The notes beneath the pieces are model-generated. The model was not told the origin of the DNA. It made no database searches and saw only the letters and a list, made by a program, of their open reading frames with translations. A stretch of 64,000 bases of DNA. Origin: Chryseobacterium pennipullorum. Its GTDB lineage: Bacteria; Bacteroidota; Bacteroidia; Flavobacteriales; Weeksellaceae. The stretch spans positions 1 through 64,000 of the forward strand of contig NZ_QNVV01000008.1 in NCBI RefSeq assembly GCF_003384725.1. Direction: 5' to 3'. Below are positions 1 through 9,300 of this stretch, piece after piece (position 1 is the first letter of the stretch; each line of letters begins with the position of its first letter). The position numbers and the translations under genes were made by a program.

Positions 1-1547
1 TATTTTATGCCGATTTCCCATATTCGGAGAATCAGTACAATCCCTTGAATTAAAACTCCCAAAGCCTTCTATTTTTATTTGTTGTATAGTCGGCGTTTGA
101 ATGGAAAATGTTTTGGAAATTCCCGATTCCTCACTCTTAAGAACAAGTCCTTGATGAATGTTTACAGGATCAGGTTGTATTGTGGCCCAGTCATAATAGG
201 AGTTAGGTTCGTATTCTATTAAAGTATATCCTTTAGTTGGATAAATAATTTTACTTAAAACCCCATAAACAGACTTGGTGTGATCAGGTTCCCGATCTGC
301 ACCACCATAGCTGATATTATCTAAATAATGCAGGTTTTTTGGTAATATATTGGTATTGGATTTTCCATTAAAATATCCCCAATGGTCCTGCGAAAAAGAC
401 AGTCTTGCTGGAAATAAATTGGCCTGTATATACTCAAATTTATAATCTTTTGACTTAGTAAGAGAATTTATTGAATTCAGAAACAGTCTGTTATTTGCAG
501 TCTTGTTAAACTGAAAAGTAAGTTTTTCAATGATTTTTGCATTATAATAATGAGTGAGTACAGTTTCTCCAATGTTAAAATCAAATTCAATTTTTTCATT
601 GTGCCGGTTACTGGTTATTCTTTTGAGTTTTTTACCGTTAATGCTGATTACATTGGATAGTATTGGTCCTAAATTTGGTGATTTTGCATAGGTTTTAGGT
701 ACAATATCTCCCGCTGGTGTATAGTCACAATCTTCCTGCATTGCGGGTTCAGAATACGATAAGGTTTGTGATTTTGATATGGTATATTCTTTTCCATCAG
801 TCTCATATTCAAATATAAGCTGTTCCCCGTTAGCATCTTCAATTTTTGTAAGAAACCATGCTGTTATGGATAGTGGAGAAGGAAGCGAATGTGTGCCGCC
901 ACCGACTTTCGTATAAGTTTCTTCAATGGCTTTAAAATAATAGGTAATCCCCTTGGAATCCTTCATGACAAAATAGGGATTATATTCAATATCATGTAAA
1001 ATCTCAAACTTAAGATTATCTTTACTCAAGAGTTCTATTTGGCCTTTGTTATTAATAACAAATTGTCCACTTATATTTCCTGCATTGAAGGAAAATAAAT
1101 CGGCTTCAGTATCTTTATTAAGGTTACCTGCATCATAAAAAAATTGGGCAACTTTCGGATCAGAAGATCCAGCATTAAGATTTTCAGGAATTGGTAACTT
1201 AGAATATGCAAAATCATCCTTATGCCGTACTATTCTATTAATCACACCTCCCGCAATCAATGCCCAGCCAAGTCCAAACTGTCCATCTTTTTCATCGACC
1301 CTTATCCCACTCGTGGTATAAGATAGGGACAAGTCTGTTCCCAAATTGCTCCTTTAAAATGCAGTAGAGGAATACTTATATTGGGAGATCCTGTGAACTC
1401 TCCAACTTCCAAGCCCCCAAAACTACCTAAAGAATAGGCTTCAGGTGATGGTGGGGTAATATTGGGCAGTAAATTTTCATCACCTAATTGAGCCGTATAG
1501 GTATGAGCCACCATTAATGCAGCGGCTAAAATTATTTTCTTCTTCAT
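1..1547 (-). pseudogene. Secreted YD/Rhs-repeat-type protein, frameshifted and cut by window edge
   Basis: The reading frame starts with a Sec signal peptide (MKKKIILAAALMVAHTYTAQ) and continues through a Pro/Ser-rich N-terminus, but hits a stop at 1302. One base out of phase, the frame is open from about 1347 to the window edge and encodes the natural continuation (LSYTTSGIRV, then DGQFGLGWALIAGGVINR), typical of the N-terminal part of large Bacteroidota surface proteins with YD/Rhs repeats. The two frames meet at 1343-1348, where one A/T is apparently missing from a short A/T run. The gene is therefore broken by a single-base deletion, or there is a sequencing error at that spot. It starts 2 bp after the stop of the upstream reverse-strand gene, so the two form an operon. 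The C-terminus, and any toxin or sorting domain, lies outside the window. Confidence 0.75.
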
Positions 1548-1549
1548 GG

Positions 1550-3177
1550 TTATTTTTTAATCAGTTTAGCATTTGCTGTTTTATTCGTATCTGTTTTTAT
1601 CGTCACCAGATAAGCCCCCTGCACTAAAGCCTGAGTATTTATTTTAGTCACTTTATTCTTGGTCTTCAAGTTCTGTAGCTGTCTTCCGCTCATGTCATAC
1701 ACCAGGATGTCTGCTTCTTTAAAATCGAAGCCGATTTCTACGTAGGCGTAGTCGGATACAGGATTCGGGTAGATCTTAATGTCATATTTAACGATCAGGT
1801 CATTCACCTGTTGATCACCCAGTTTCACGATCTTCCAGTTTTCTTTACCCAATTCTTCGGCACTGGTGCCGGCTAGGATAATGGAACCGTCACGATTTAA
1901 TTTCAAGTCTGAAAGCCTCTCTTCTTTTTTTCTGGACTCGCCGCTTACGTGTTTTCGCCACTGCTCGTTTCCATTTCCATCCACATACAGCATCCAGAAC
2001 GTCTCATCATCTTTTTCTATTCTTCCTTCTGCCTGGGTATAGCCGCCCAACAAAAACCCCTTTGTTAAGTCTTGGTTCCTGGCGCTTGTATCTTGACTCT
2101 GAATTACACTCATTCCCATCAGGATATCCCTGTTTTTGAAATTGTAGGATTTCTGCCACTGCTCCTCGCCTCGTTCATTTAAGGCCATCACCCAAAGGTC
2201 GGTCCCTTCTTCGATGCCTACGGATTTATTGCCGGATCTTTCGGATCTGGATTCGCCACCGATGATAAAGCCACCAGGGGTTGAAGCTAAAGTTCTGATA
2301 TGGTCATCGCCTTTTCCGCCGTAGTTCTTTTCCCATTCTACTTTGCCAGTTTTGTCCAGCTTAACGATCCAGTAGTCTCCTTCGCCATAGTTTCTGTAGT
2401 TTTTTGTACTGATGTAAAATGTCGGGTGTCGGGTGTACCTGAGTTGCCGGTACTTTGCACATTGGACATTGTACCTTGTACAGCCGAGCTCCTCGAATAG
2501 ATCCCCAACAACGCTCCGCCATCTTTCGTGGGAATCATTTTCTCTACTTCATCCAGTCCTTTTCCTCCTAGAATCAATTGGGACAGTTCTTTTCCGTCTT
2601 TGTCAAGCCGGGTAATCCATACGTCTTTGGAGCCATAGCCTTGGGCCGAGTTTTGGATGTTTCCGGCCACAAAGAAACCAAGGTCTGTGGTTTGGATAAC
2701 GGCTTTAGCTTCTTCATCGGCAGTGGAGCCTAAGGTTTTCTGCCACAATTCATCTCCGAATTCATTGATCCGGATCAGCCAGATGTCGGATCCGCCTTTG
2801 GAATCGTCTTTTTTATCGAGGCCCTTCCCTGAATACGAGGTGCCGGACACCAAAAATCCACCGTCCTGGGTAGCTACCGTAGAAGACAGGTAATCATGAT
2901 TTTGGCCAGAGATGTACTTCTCCCACATCCCATTCCCTTGTTGATCAAGCTTAATCAAATGAAAGTCGTAACCATTATTCTGTTTACCAGCTTGTTTTTT
3001 GTTACTTTGTATCGAGCTACCAGTTATAAGATACTGCCCGTCGATGGTGGTCGTGATTTGACTTAGAAAATCCTGTGTGTTGGACTGGATGTCTTTTTGC
3101 CAGACAATTTCCTGACTATAGAGATTTATTATGGTGCATAGCATTAGCGCACCGATGTAGTGTTTTTTCATGAGCAT
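1550..3177 (-). pseudogene. T9SS-sorted beta-propeller-like protein, split by frameshift
   Basis: The first open part (3177 to 2338) has a signal peptide (MLMKKHYIGALMLCTIINLYS) and repeats of the GGFLVSGTS / GDELWQKTLGS kind, typical of Bacteroidota surface proteins with delta-60-like propeller repeats. The same repeats resume in another frame (LDKTGKVEWEKNYGG onward) and end with a type A T9SS sorting tail (YPNPVSDYAYVEI ... GAYLVTIK ... LIKK) at 1550. Between the two lies an unusual stretch (2405-2495) rich in short GTACAA/GTGCAA and ACACCCGACACCCGAC repeats; it is read as a low-complexity peptide and puts the gene out of frame. The tail needed for type IX export is thus separated from the signal peptide. 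The most likely reading is a recently inactivated surface protein; a phase switch or sequencing error cannot be excluded. Confidence 0.75.
2405..2495. repeat. Short low-complexity repeat insertion inside the T9SS gene
   Basis: This roughly 90-bp stretch interrupts the propeller repeat pattern of the host gene. On the reverse strand it contains repeated GTACAA, GTACAATG, GTGCAAAGTACC units followed by ACACCCGACACCCGAC. These do not resemble the surrounding coding repeats. The correct frame before it and the correct frame after it differ, so the stretch, or a small indel in it, causes the split. Exact borders cannot be fixed without an intact homologue. Confidence 0.5.
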
Positions 3178-3222
3178 TTTGTTTTTTAGTTGTGGTAAAA
3201 CTAAAATAAATTTTAGATAATT

Positions 3223-3243
3223 ATATGGGGGATTTCCCCATAT
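3223..3243. promoter_or_regulatory. Palindrome upstream of the T9SS operon
   Basis: A perfect 8-bp inverted repeat, ATATGGGG and CCCCATAT, flanks a 5-nt centre (GATTT). It lies 46 bp upstream of the reverse-strand T9SS gene start and is a GC island in very AT-rich DNA. It could be an operator, or a small hairpin in the leader. No regulator can be assigned from the window. Confidence 0.35.
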
Positions 3244-3508
3244 TTATTTGAAAGGATGTATTTGTTTAATAAGTTTCTCTAATTTTTGAATCTATTACAA
3301 AGCTACAAGTCCGTAACGACAGAAGTTGTCGTGTTATCTTATAAGTTAGTTTTTTGGTTACAATTACTTATGGCTAATGTATCAACTATTTCTGCCAACT
3401 GTGAAATGTTTTGGTTATAAATTGGTTATAAATTTAATAACCACAGGTTATAATTTTAGGATACATCATATTATATATTTTCATATTTTAGCTTTTGAAA
3501 ATATATCT

Positions 3509-3889
3509 ATGACATCACTTGGAACCAAACTGGCAAGGCTTCGGCAAAAAAAAGGCTACTCACAAAAGGAAGTAGCTGATTTACTCCATATCTCACAACC
3601 CGCTTATCACAAATGGGAAACAGATGCTACGAAACCAGGAGCAGAATCAGTTACGAGGTTATGTGAGATTTATGAAATTGAAATAAGTGATCTAATGGAA
3701 GATATACCTACATTCAATATCACCAATAATGATTGTACAATCCAAAACATTGGTAATCCAAATTCAAATTTTTATGCTGAATCACCTGATCTGATAAAAG
3801 GAGTTTTAAAAAATCAGGAAGCGATTACAAGCTTACTAAATGTACAAAATCAGTTAATTGAAGCGTTAATAGACCGACTAAAAGCATAA
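3509..3889 (+). CDS. XRE-family helix-turn-helix transcriptional regulator
   Basis: A 126-residue DNA-binding protein. The N-terminal 60 residues carry a Cro/CI-type HTH (LGTKLARLRQKKGYSQKEVADLL, then ISQPAYHKWE), where the SQKEVADLLHISQ segment is the recognition motif. The C-terminal half is rich in Asn/Ile followed by a predicted short helix (LLNVQNQLIEALIDRL) that probably dimerises. An open frame extends further upstream to 3377, but that part is AT-rich and non-HTH-like, so the ATG at 3509 directly before MTSLGTKL is chosen. It stands alone, divergent from the decayed T9SS operon. No target is known; the gene resembles the solitary XRE regulators common in flavobacterial accessory regions. 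Confidence 0.85.
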   Translation: MTSLGTKLARLRQKKGYSQKEVADLLHISQPAYHKWETDATKPGAESVTRLCEIYEIEISDLMEDIPTFNITNNDCTIQNIGNPNSNFYAESPDLIKGVLKNQEAITSLLNVQNQLIEALIDRLKA

Positions 3890-4647
3890 AAAGAGACTTA
3901 AACTTTTGTTATTTATTATCGTGCCGATATCAAGGCAGGTTTATACTTTGAATAGAATTTATTATTCTTCATTTAATAATTAACTAAAGACTAAAAGACA
4001 TTAAATGCTTCAATCATATCCAACTAGAAACGGCACAGGAATTTCAATATTTGGACATTATGGGAATTTTAAGATCTGCAGAACACGAAAGTAAGGACCG
4101 ATATAAAGGTAAAGAAACGTAGCCGTTATAAATGTGACTCGATTGGAAGAGATGATGAGGAAGAAATTTCAATTTAGGTTTTCTATTTTTTTGCAACTTC
4201 CTATAAACAGCATTTTTTAAACGAAGGATATCTGGCTTTACCAACGTACAGACCACATTATTAATCCAAAATTAAATAGCAAATCATTCTATGAAAGCAA
4301 TACAAAATCCCGGCTGCTTGTGACAATCGGGATCGTATAATATATTATCTTATTTTAAGCTATACTTTAAAATTTACTATTATTATTTTTCCATGTTGTA
4401 ATTTCTTCTGTTTTTTGTTGGGTAAGTTGTGCTTTCTCAAAAGATAAATTAAGCATAATAATAAATTTTAATAATTAGCTTCTTTGAACCGACCTATCTC
4501 TATTCATTTGAAAAAAGATAAAACAGTTTCAATTTTGAGATTTTTTGAATGATACATCAGTCAGCTTTGACCTAAAATTTGCCAAAGTGGAGATGATTCA
4601 GGAAATTATTATCCCATTATATAAGAAATCCAGGGAAGAAAATTTTA
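3890..4647. other. Non-coding gap between XRE regulator and tRNA-Ser
   Basis: About 760 bp of AT-rich sequence. Short open frames on both strands (the longest is about 70 codons at 4044-4256, reverse) show no recognisable motif or signal. A weak 6-bp hairpin (ATCCCG ... CGGGAT) lies at 4307-4333. I see no supportable gene, repeat or RNA here; it may hold decayed sequence. Confidence 0.4.
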
Positions 4648-4679
4648 ATAAAAAAAACCTACTGGTAATCAGTAGGTTT
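4648..4679 (-). terminator. Rho-independent terminator of tRNA-Ser
   Basis: A 10-bp perfect stem (AAACCTACTG / CAGTAGGTTT) with a 5-nt loop is followed on the reverse strand by a run of eight T. It starts 15 nt after the 3' end of the tRNA. Confidence 0.85.
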
Positions 4680-4693
4680 ACATTTAGTACTTG

Positions 4694-4778
4694 CGGAGAG
4701 TGAGGGATTCGAACCCCCGGACCTGTTACAGTCAACAGTTTTCAAGACTGCCGCAATCGACCACTCTGCCAACTCTCC
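4694..4778 (-). tRNA. tRNA-Ser (anticodon TGA)
   Basis: The reverse strand folds as a class II tRNA. It has a 7-bp acceptor stem (GGAGAGT with ACTCTCC), an anticodon stem-loop GCAGT-CTTGAAA-ACTGT with anticodon TGA at the expected loop position, a long variable arm, and a T arm with GGTTCGAATCC. The 85-nt length and long extra arm fit serine; it reads UCA codons. The terminal CCA is not encoded (GCAAG follows), as is common in Bacteroidota. A promoter lies upstream and a terminator just downstream, so it is a single-gene transcript. Confidence 0.95.
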
Positions 4779-4812
4779 TTCAACTCCGGTCATCCCGTCG
4801 TTTTCAGTGGTG

Positions 4813-4843
4813 CAAATATAGAAAGTTTTTGATAACTGACAAA
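4813..4843 (-). promoter_or_regulatory. Promoter of tRNA-Ser (Bacteroidota sigma type)
   Basis: On the reverse strand a -7 element TATATTTG (4820-4813) matches TAnnTTTG, and a -33 TTTG (4843-4840) sits 19 bp upstream. This is the textbook Bacteroidota primary sigma promoter and lies about 35 bp before the tRNA 5' end. Confidence 0.75.
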
Positions 4844-4995
4844 ATATTTTTTTAAAAAAAGTAGTATTTCTCCCACTTAACAAGGAAATTAATTATTCTG
4901 AAAACCAGAAAACCCTACAGGAGTATCTATACCTCAACATTTTAAATACATTGCGTTTCATGTTTTGCATCTGAAAAAATGATCAACCTGGGCCT

Positions 4996-5490
4996 TTAAG
5001 CGTAATAATATTCAGTAGAGAGGTCACCACTGAAGTCCGGCTGACTTTCTTTTTTCTGCATATTGAGTTCAAAAAGCTTTTCGTCATCCTTATTTCCCCC
5101 TTTTATCTGTAAAGAATACCATCCATTTTCGAGGTTGAGTGTGATGCTGTTTTCGTCATTAATAGACGTCAGATCCTGTAAATAACCAATACCCACTATT
5201 TTCATTTGATTATTGGTGGTTTGAAATATCCATCCCCGGGACTCAACCGCTACCTCGCTATGATGCAGGGCGTGTTCACCATGCACGGAAATACGAAATG
5301 CATAATAATCTTCTTCTACGCCTATAATGGGGATGGCAATTCCCTGCTTTGTTATTTCATCTCCATGCTCATTTTCTACAAAATATTTTAAAATGTTATC
5401 ACCCGGGAGGTGATGTTCCTGTAAATATTGTGTTAAAAGTTCCGGACTGTAGATCACAAAACCTTTACGTTCAGAGAATATTTTCTTCAT
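4996..5490 (-). CDS. Unknown 164-aa protein, possible orphan immunity protein
   Basis: A 164-residue soluble protein with no signal peptide or membrane segment. It is acidic, mixed alpha/beta in feel, with a central FRISVHGEHALHHSE segment and an aromatic C-terminus (STEYYYA). I do not recognise the family. It is the last gene of the reverse-strand T6SS effector island, downstream of the DUF416 immunity gene. Small unrelated proteins at the 3' end of Rhs loci are often immunity proteins of displaced toxins, so that role is inferred from position only. An alternative is a free-standing cytosolic protein of unknown role. The start is an ATG followed by MKKIFSERKG. Confidence 0.6.
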   Translation of the reverse strand: MKKIFSERKGFVIYSPELLTQYLQEHHLPGDNILKYFVENEHGDEITKQGIAIPIIGVEEDYYAFRISVHGEHALHHSEVAVESRGWIFQTTNNQMKIVGIGYLQDLTSINDENSITLNLENGWYSLQIKGGNKDDEKLFELNMQKKESQPDFSGDLSTEYYYA

Positions 5491-5514
5491 AGTATATGAT
5501 ATGATTTGATTGGT

Positions 5515-5703
5515 TTATATTTCTGCATCATTCGGGACCCTTACAAAAACGGTCCATTTGTTCTGGCAAGGTTTTGCTGATATTTTACACCAGAAACGCG
5601 ACCCGCATAGCCTATCACAAATGACGGGTCCACAAATCTTCAGTCCTGATCTTTTGTGATGTTCTTTAACAGCTGATCTTGATCGCGTATCTTTTGACAC
5701 CAC
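5515..5703 (-). pseudogene. Possible orphan toxin C-terminal fragment
   Basis: An open frame lies between the DUF416 gene and the 164-aa gene. It has no good start; the frame enters after a TGA near 5735 and could begin only at GTG 5703. It encodes IPEVVVSKDTRSRSAV... with four scattered Cys and ends DAEI. The EVVVSK opening resembles the start of some polymorphic-toxin nuclease domains, and the position fits a displaced Rhs C-terminal remnant. The support is weak and it could be plain intergenic sequence. Confidence 0.22.
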
Positions 5704-5717
5704 TACTTCCGGTATGT

Positions 5718-6311
5718 TCAGCTTATTGCATTTTCAGCATTAAAGGCTATGAATTCTTCTCTTGACAAGCCTTCGATCCTATTCAACAGGTTATCTTCTG
5801 CGTTGAGCTCTCTCTCGTAAAATTCGTCAAGGTAATCTTCACTTTCTTCGTCGGAACTGTCCGGATTATTGGTGAAAAACTCCTCCGATTTCAGATAATT
5901 AATAATATCAAGCGTATAGTCAATCGTTGATTTCACCTTACTTTCATCTCCCCTGATTATTTTAATGCTATTTAAGCTTATTAAAACAATATTAACTGCA
6001 ATGGCAGCCTGATAACTGCTGTACTCATCATCTTCAGGAGCAAGGCTTTCTACGTTTTTTTCAAAAGTGTCCAACTGCGTAGCATCAAACGTACCATTAG
6101 AGAATATCGTATTGAGGATATAGCCTGAAAATTCAGTAAGAACAGCACTTCCATTTTTAAAACGCTGGGAATAATCATAGGTATCATCTTTCAATTCTTC
6201 TTCAAATAGAGCGTATAAGCTTTTGCTTCTGTTAAGGCATGATAGATTAAATTTTATTTTATTCGCTGTGCTTAAGTTTAATGCTTTTTCTTTAATGGCA
6301 TTCTCGTTCAT
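5718..6311 (-). CDS. DUF416 (YjaG-like) protein, probable immunity to the Rhs toxin
   Basis: 197 residues. The pattern KIKFNLSCLNRSKSLYALFEEE near the N-terminus, LAPEDDEYSSYQAAIAVNIVLISLNSI in the middle, and a STIDYTLDIINYL helix match the YjaG/DUF416 family. Members are helical cytosolic proteins, often found next to polymorphic toxins. The C-terminus is strongly acidic (NPDSSDEESEDYLDEF), which would suit binding a basic toxin domain. The ATG lies 3 bp after the stop of the Rhs gene, so the pair is co-expressed. I infer that it neutralises the deaminase-fold toxin at the end of Rhs. The family match is fairly sure; the immunity role rests on context. Confidence 0.75.
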   Translation of the reverse strand: MNENAIKEKALNLSTANKIKFNLSCLNRSKSLYALFEEELKDDTYDYSQRFKNGSAVLTEFSGYILNTIFSNGTFDATQLDTFEKNVESLAPEDDEYSSYQAAIAVNIVLISLNSIKIIRGDESKVKSTIDYTLDIINYLKSEEFFTNNPDSSDEESEDYLDEFYERELNAEDNLLNRIEGLSREEFIAFNAENAIS

Positions 6312-6314
6312 AGT

Positions 6315-9300
6315 CTATTTATATTTTGGTTGATATTTACCACCAGGTACATGGTACTTGCCACCCTCCTGTCTGTTTTTACTAGGTTTACCTGTGGTTC
6401 CTTGTTCAAATTTAACATTATTATTTTTCATATGATGTTCACAATCTATACAAACTTTGGTACTCGGTTCTATGTCTTTAATCCCTTTGTTAGCATTAAT
6501 GAGGGCTTCCTCGGCGTGAACGTCATCCATTTTACTTTGAATGACTGTTACCCCCATATCCTTAGCCCATTGTTTTATCTGTCTGGGTACATAAGGCTTG
6601 CTGGATGAAACATAGTAGTTTCCATCTGCATCTACCCCTACAGCCGTCACACTGAATCCTTTTCCGTCTCCTAAGGTACTGTGTGCATCTCTTACCAGTT
6701 CCTGTAAAAAGTTAACAGGATCATTGTGTAATCCTAAAATATCTACCCACGTATTGCAATCGTTTACATACGCATACAGGGTGTCATTATTTCCCTTTAA
6801 ACCGATAGGATCTTTAGACAGATATATACCGGAAGCGGCATCATAATATCTCCATCTGTTATAATAAAGTCCTTCCAGCTCCTGGTCTTCATATTGTCCC
6901 AACTGCCTGAACGGAATAAAATCCCTGCGTCCTTTTACATTGTTGAGATTTCCATAGATATCAAATTCTGCACTCCAGATCAGCTCGCCACTATCGGTGT
7001 AGGCCTGTACCGGTCTGCCAATATAATCTGATACAATACTGTAGCGCTCCCCATTTATAATTTTAGCGCACGGGACATAGATTCCTCTTTCATAGATCCA
7101 GGTTACCACATTATCAGTCGTTTCCTTTTCAGAAACAAATTGATTATCAGCATTAATGCTGTTTTTAGGAACATCCTCTATATCATAACTCCATTCATGC
7201 AGAAGGAGATTGGCATCCCAAACATAACGGGTTATTTTCCGGAGTCCGGTTTTTGAAACCCTTCTTCCCAATGCATCATATTCGAAGCTTACCTCTCTGC
7301 CGTCCGGGCGTTTTACAGTGGCCAGCATTCCCTTGGCATTCCAGGAATAAGCCCAGTCTCCGGATTCCCATTCGGGATTTTGGAGGTCTGTGGAATTGTC
7401 TTGTAGTACATCCGGTAATGCTGCCCCGTCCCGTAGTTTGGGACCGTTCAGCCAGTCTGAAGCAATAGTTTTATAGTAAGGATGGCTGCTCTCCCGGTCA
7501 TCTGTTTTTTCTGGTTTGAAATTATTAATCTGCCGTTTGCTTTTTAACAATAGGTTTCCTTCTCCATCATAATGATAAAACCAGTTTTTATCCCGTATCA
7601 GCTGCCCTCCTTTACCATACACGCGGTCGGTCCTTCCGGCACTTTCATATACACATCCGGTAGCATCGGGATTTTTAAACTGTACGTCGCCGTTTGAATG
7701 TTCCGCAGCGATCAGACTCCTAAAAGCATCATAATCGAATCTGGTTTTTCTGCCACTCACTCTGTCCAGTACATGCAACAACCGGCTGCCAGCTCCCCAG
7801 TCGTACTCTTTGTGGAAAGCGGTATTTGTTTTGTTGACGTTAATTTTCTGGCTTACCGGCATTCCTAAATGATCAAATTCAAAGGTACTTTCTATCCCAC
7901 CCGTCATTTCGCGGGAGTACCTTTGTCCGTTACGGTCTATATTAATATTCAGCTGCCATGGCATTTGAACATGCTGAGCTGCCGCGGTCACTGTCTCGAG
8001 CTGGCCAAGATCATTGTAAGTGTAATCGACTTCTGCGCCCAGGCTGCTCCTAAGTCCTGTAAGGTTTCCCTGGCTGTCATATTCATAATGAATCGACTGT
8101 TCCCCTTGTTTCTCGCTGGTGACCAGTCCCAGTTTATTTCTCTGGAAGGCAACGCTGCTGTTTTCGTTGTCTGCCTTTATGAGAAGCCCGGAAGTATCAT
8201 ACTGATAGGCCTCCCAGGTTCCGTCAGGATAATGCGTCTGCGTCAGTCTTCCACTCAGATCATATTCATAAAAGGTATCATTTCCGTGAGATGTTCTGCT
8301 TTGTGTAACCCAACCGTCTTTATTTCTTACAAAGAATTTTTTCTGGCCGTCAAAACCTGTTTCTTCAGTGATCTCGTTATTAAGGTTTCTTTCAAATTGG
8401 TAGATTTCGCCTTTTTCATTGGTAATACTCATTAAATTTTCATACGCATCATACCCAAAAATTAAGGTTTCTTCTTTTTTATGGGTTTGGGAATTCCGGC
8501 GGACCTGGCGTTTCAGGGTTCCCATTGGGGTATAGCTCATGAGCCATTCTGCGTGGCCATCGGTAGCATATACAGGTAAATCATATGCATCGTAACGGAG
8601 CTTTAACGGTAACTGTCCGTTTTCATTAATCTCTACTGCCCTTCCCATCTTATCTCTGCTAATCAGGGTTCTGATGAGAGGTTTCGGACTGAACAAGAGC
8701 AGCCTTCCATAGTCATCATATTTCCAGTATTGCTCAGGTCCGGCATTACTGATCAGCTGGATAAGCTGTCCCCTCTGATTATACTGGTAACGCGTGATAA
8801 GATCTTCTCTGATGCTTCTTTCGGGAATTCTCTCCCCGTCAGCATATTCATAATGAACGCTTTCTTCCGTAGGATCGGTATAGCTGATCAGCTTTCCTTC
8901 ATCATCATAATTCCATTTTTCTGAAGCACCCGATGGTGAAAAGCGTGCGGTTATCTGTCCGAATTCATTGTACTGATAATGGTATTCTTCACCATCTGCG
9001 GTGTGGAAGATTTTGATATTTCCCATCTCATCATAGGTATATCCTTGTACTCTTCCTTCCGGAGTGCCGGCCATTTTCAGCTCGTTGTGCGCGGTAAAGT
9101 CATACCAGCTTTCACCACCTTCTCCATCTACGATTTTATAGACCAGAAAATTTTCATCATAATGATACTGTTCGGTCTTGTTGTCCTGTTTCGGATAGAT
9201 CACTTCTGTAAAACCTTCTTCTTCGTCATAACGAAGTCTTCCTTCCATGTAGCCCTCCATTCCTCTGGTATGAACTACCCTTCCCTTTTTGTCATACTCC

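Noticed and set aside
4044..4256. 70-codon reverse frame between the XRE gene and tRNA
   Set aside because: No motif, no promoter; the residue mix is that of random AT-rich sequence.
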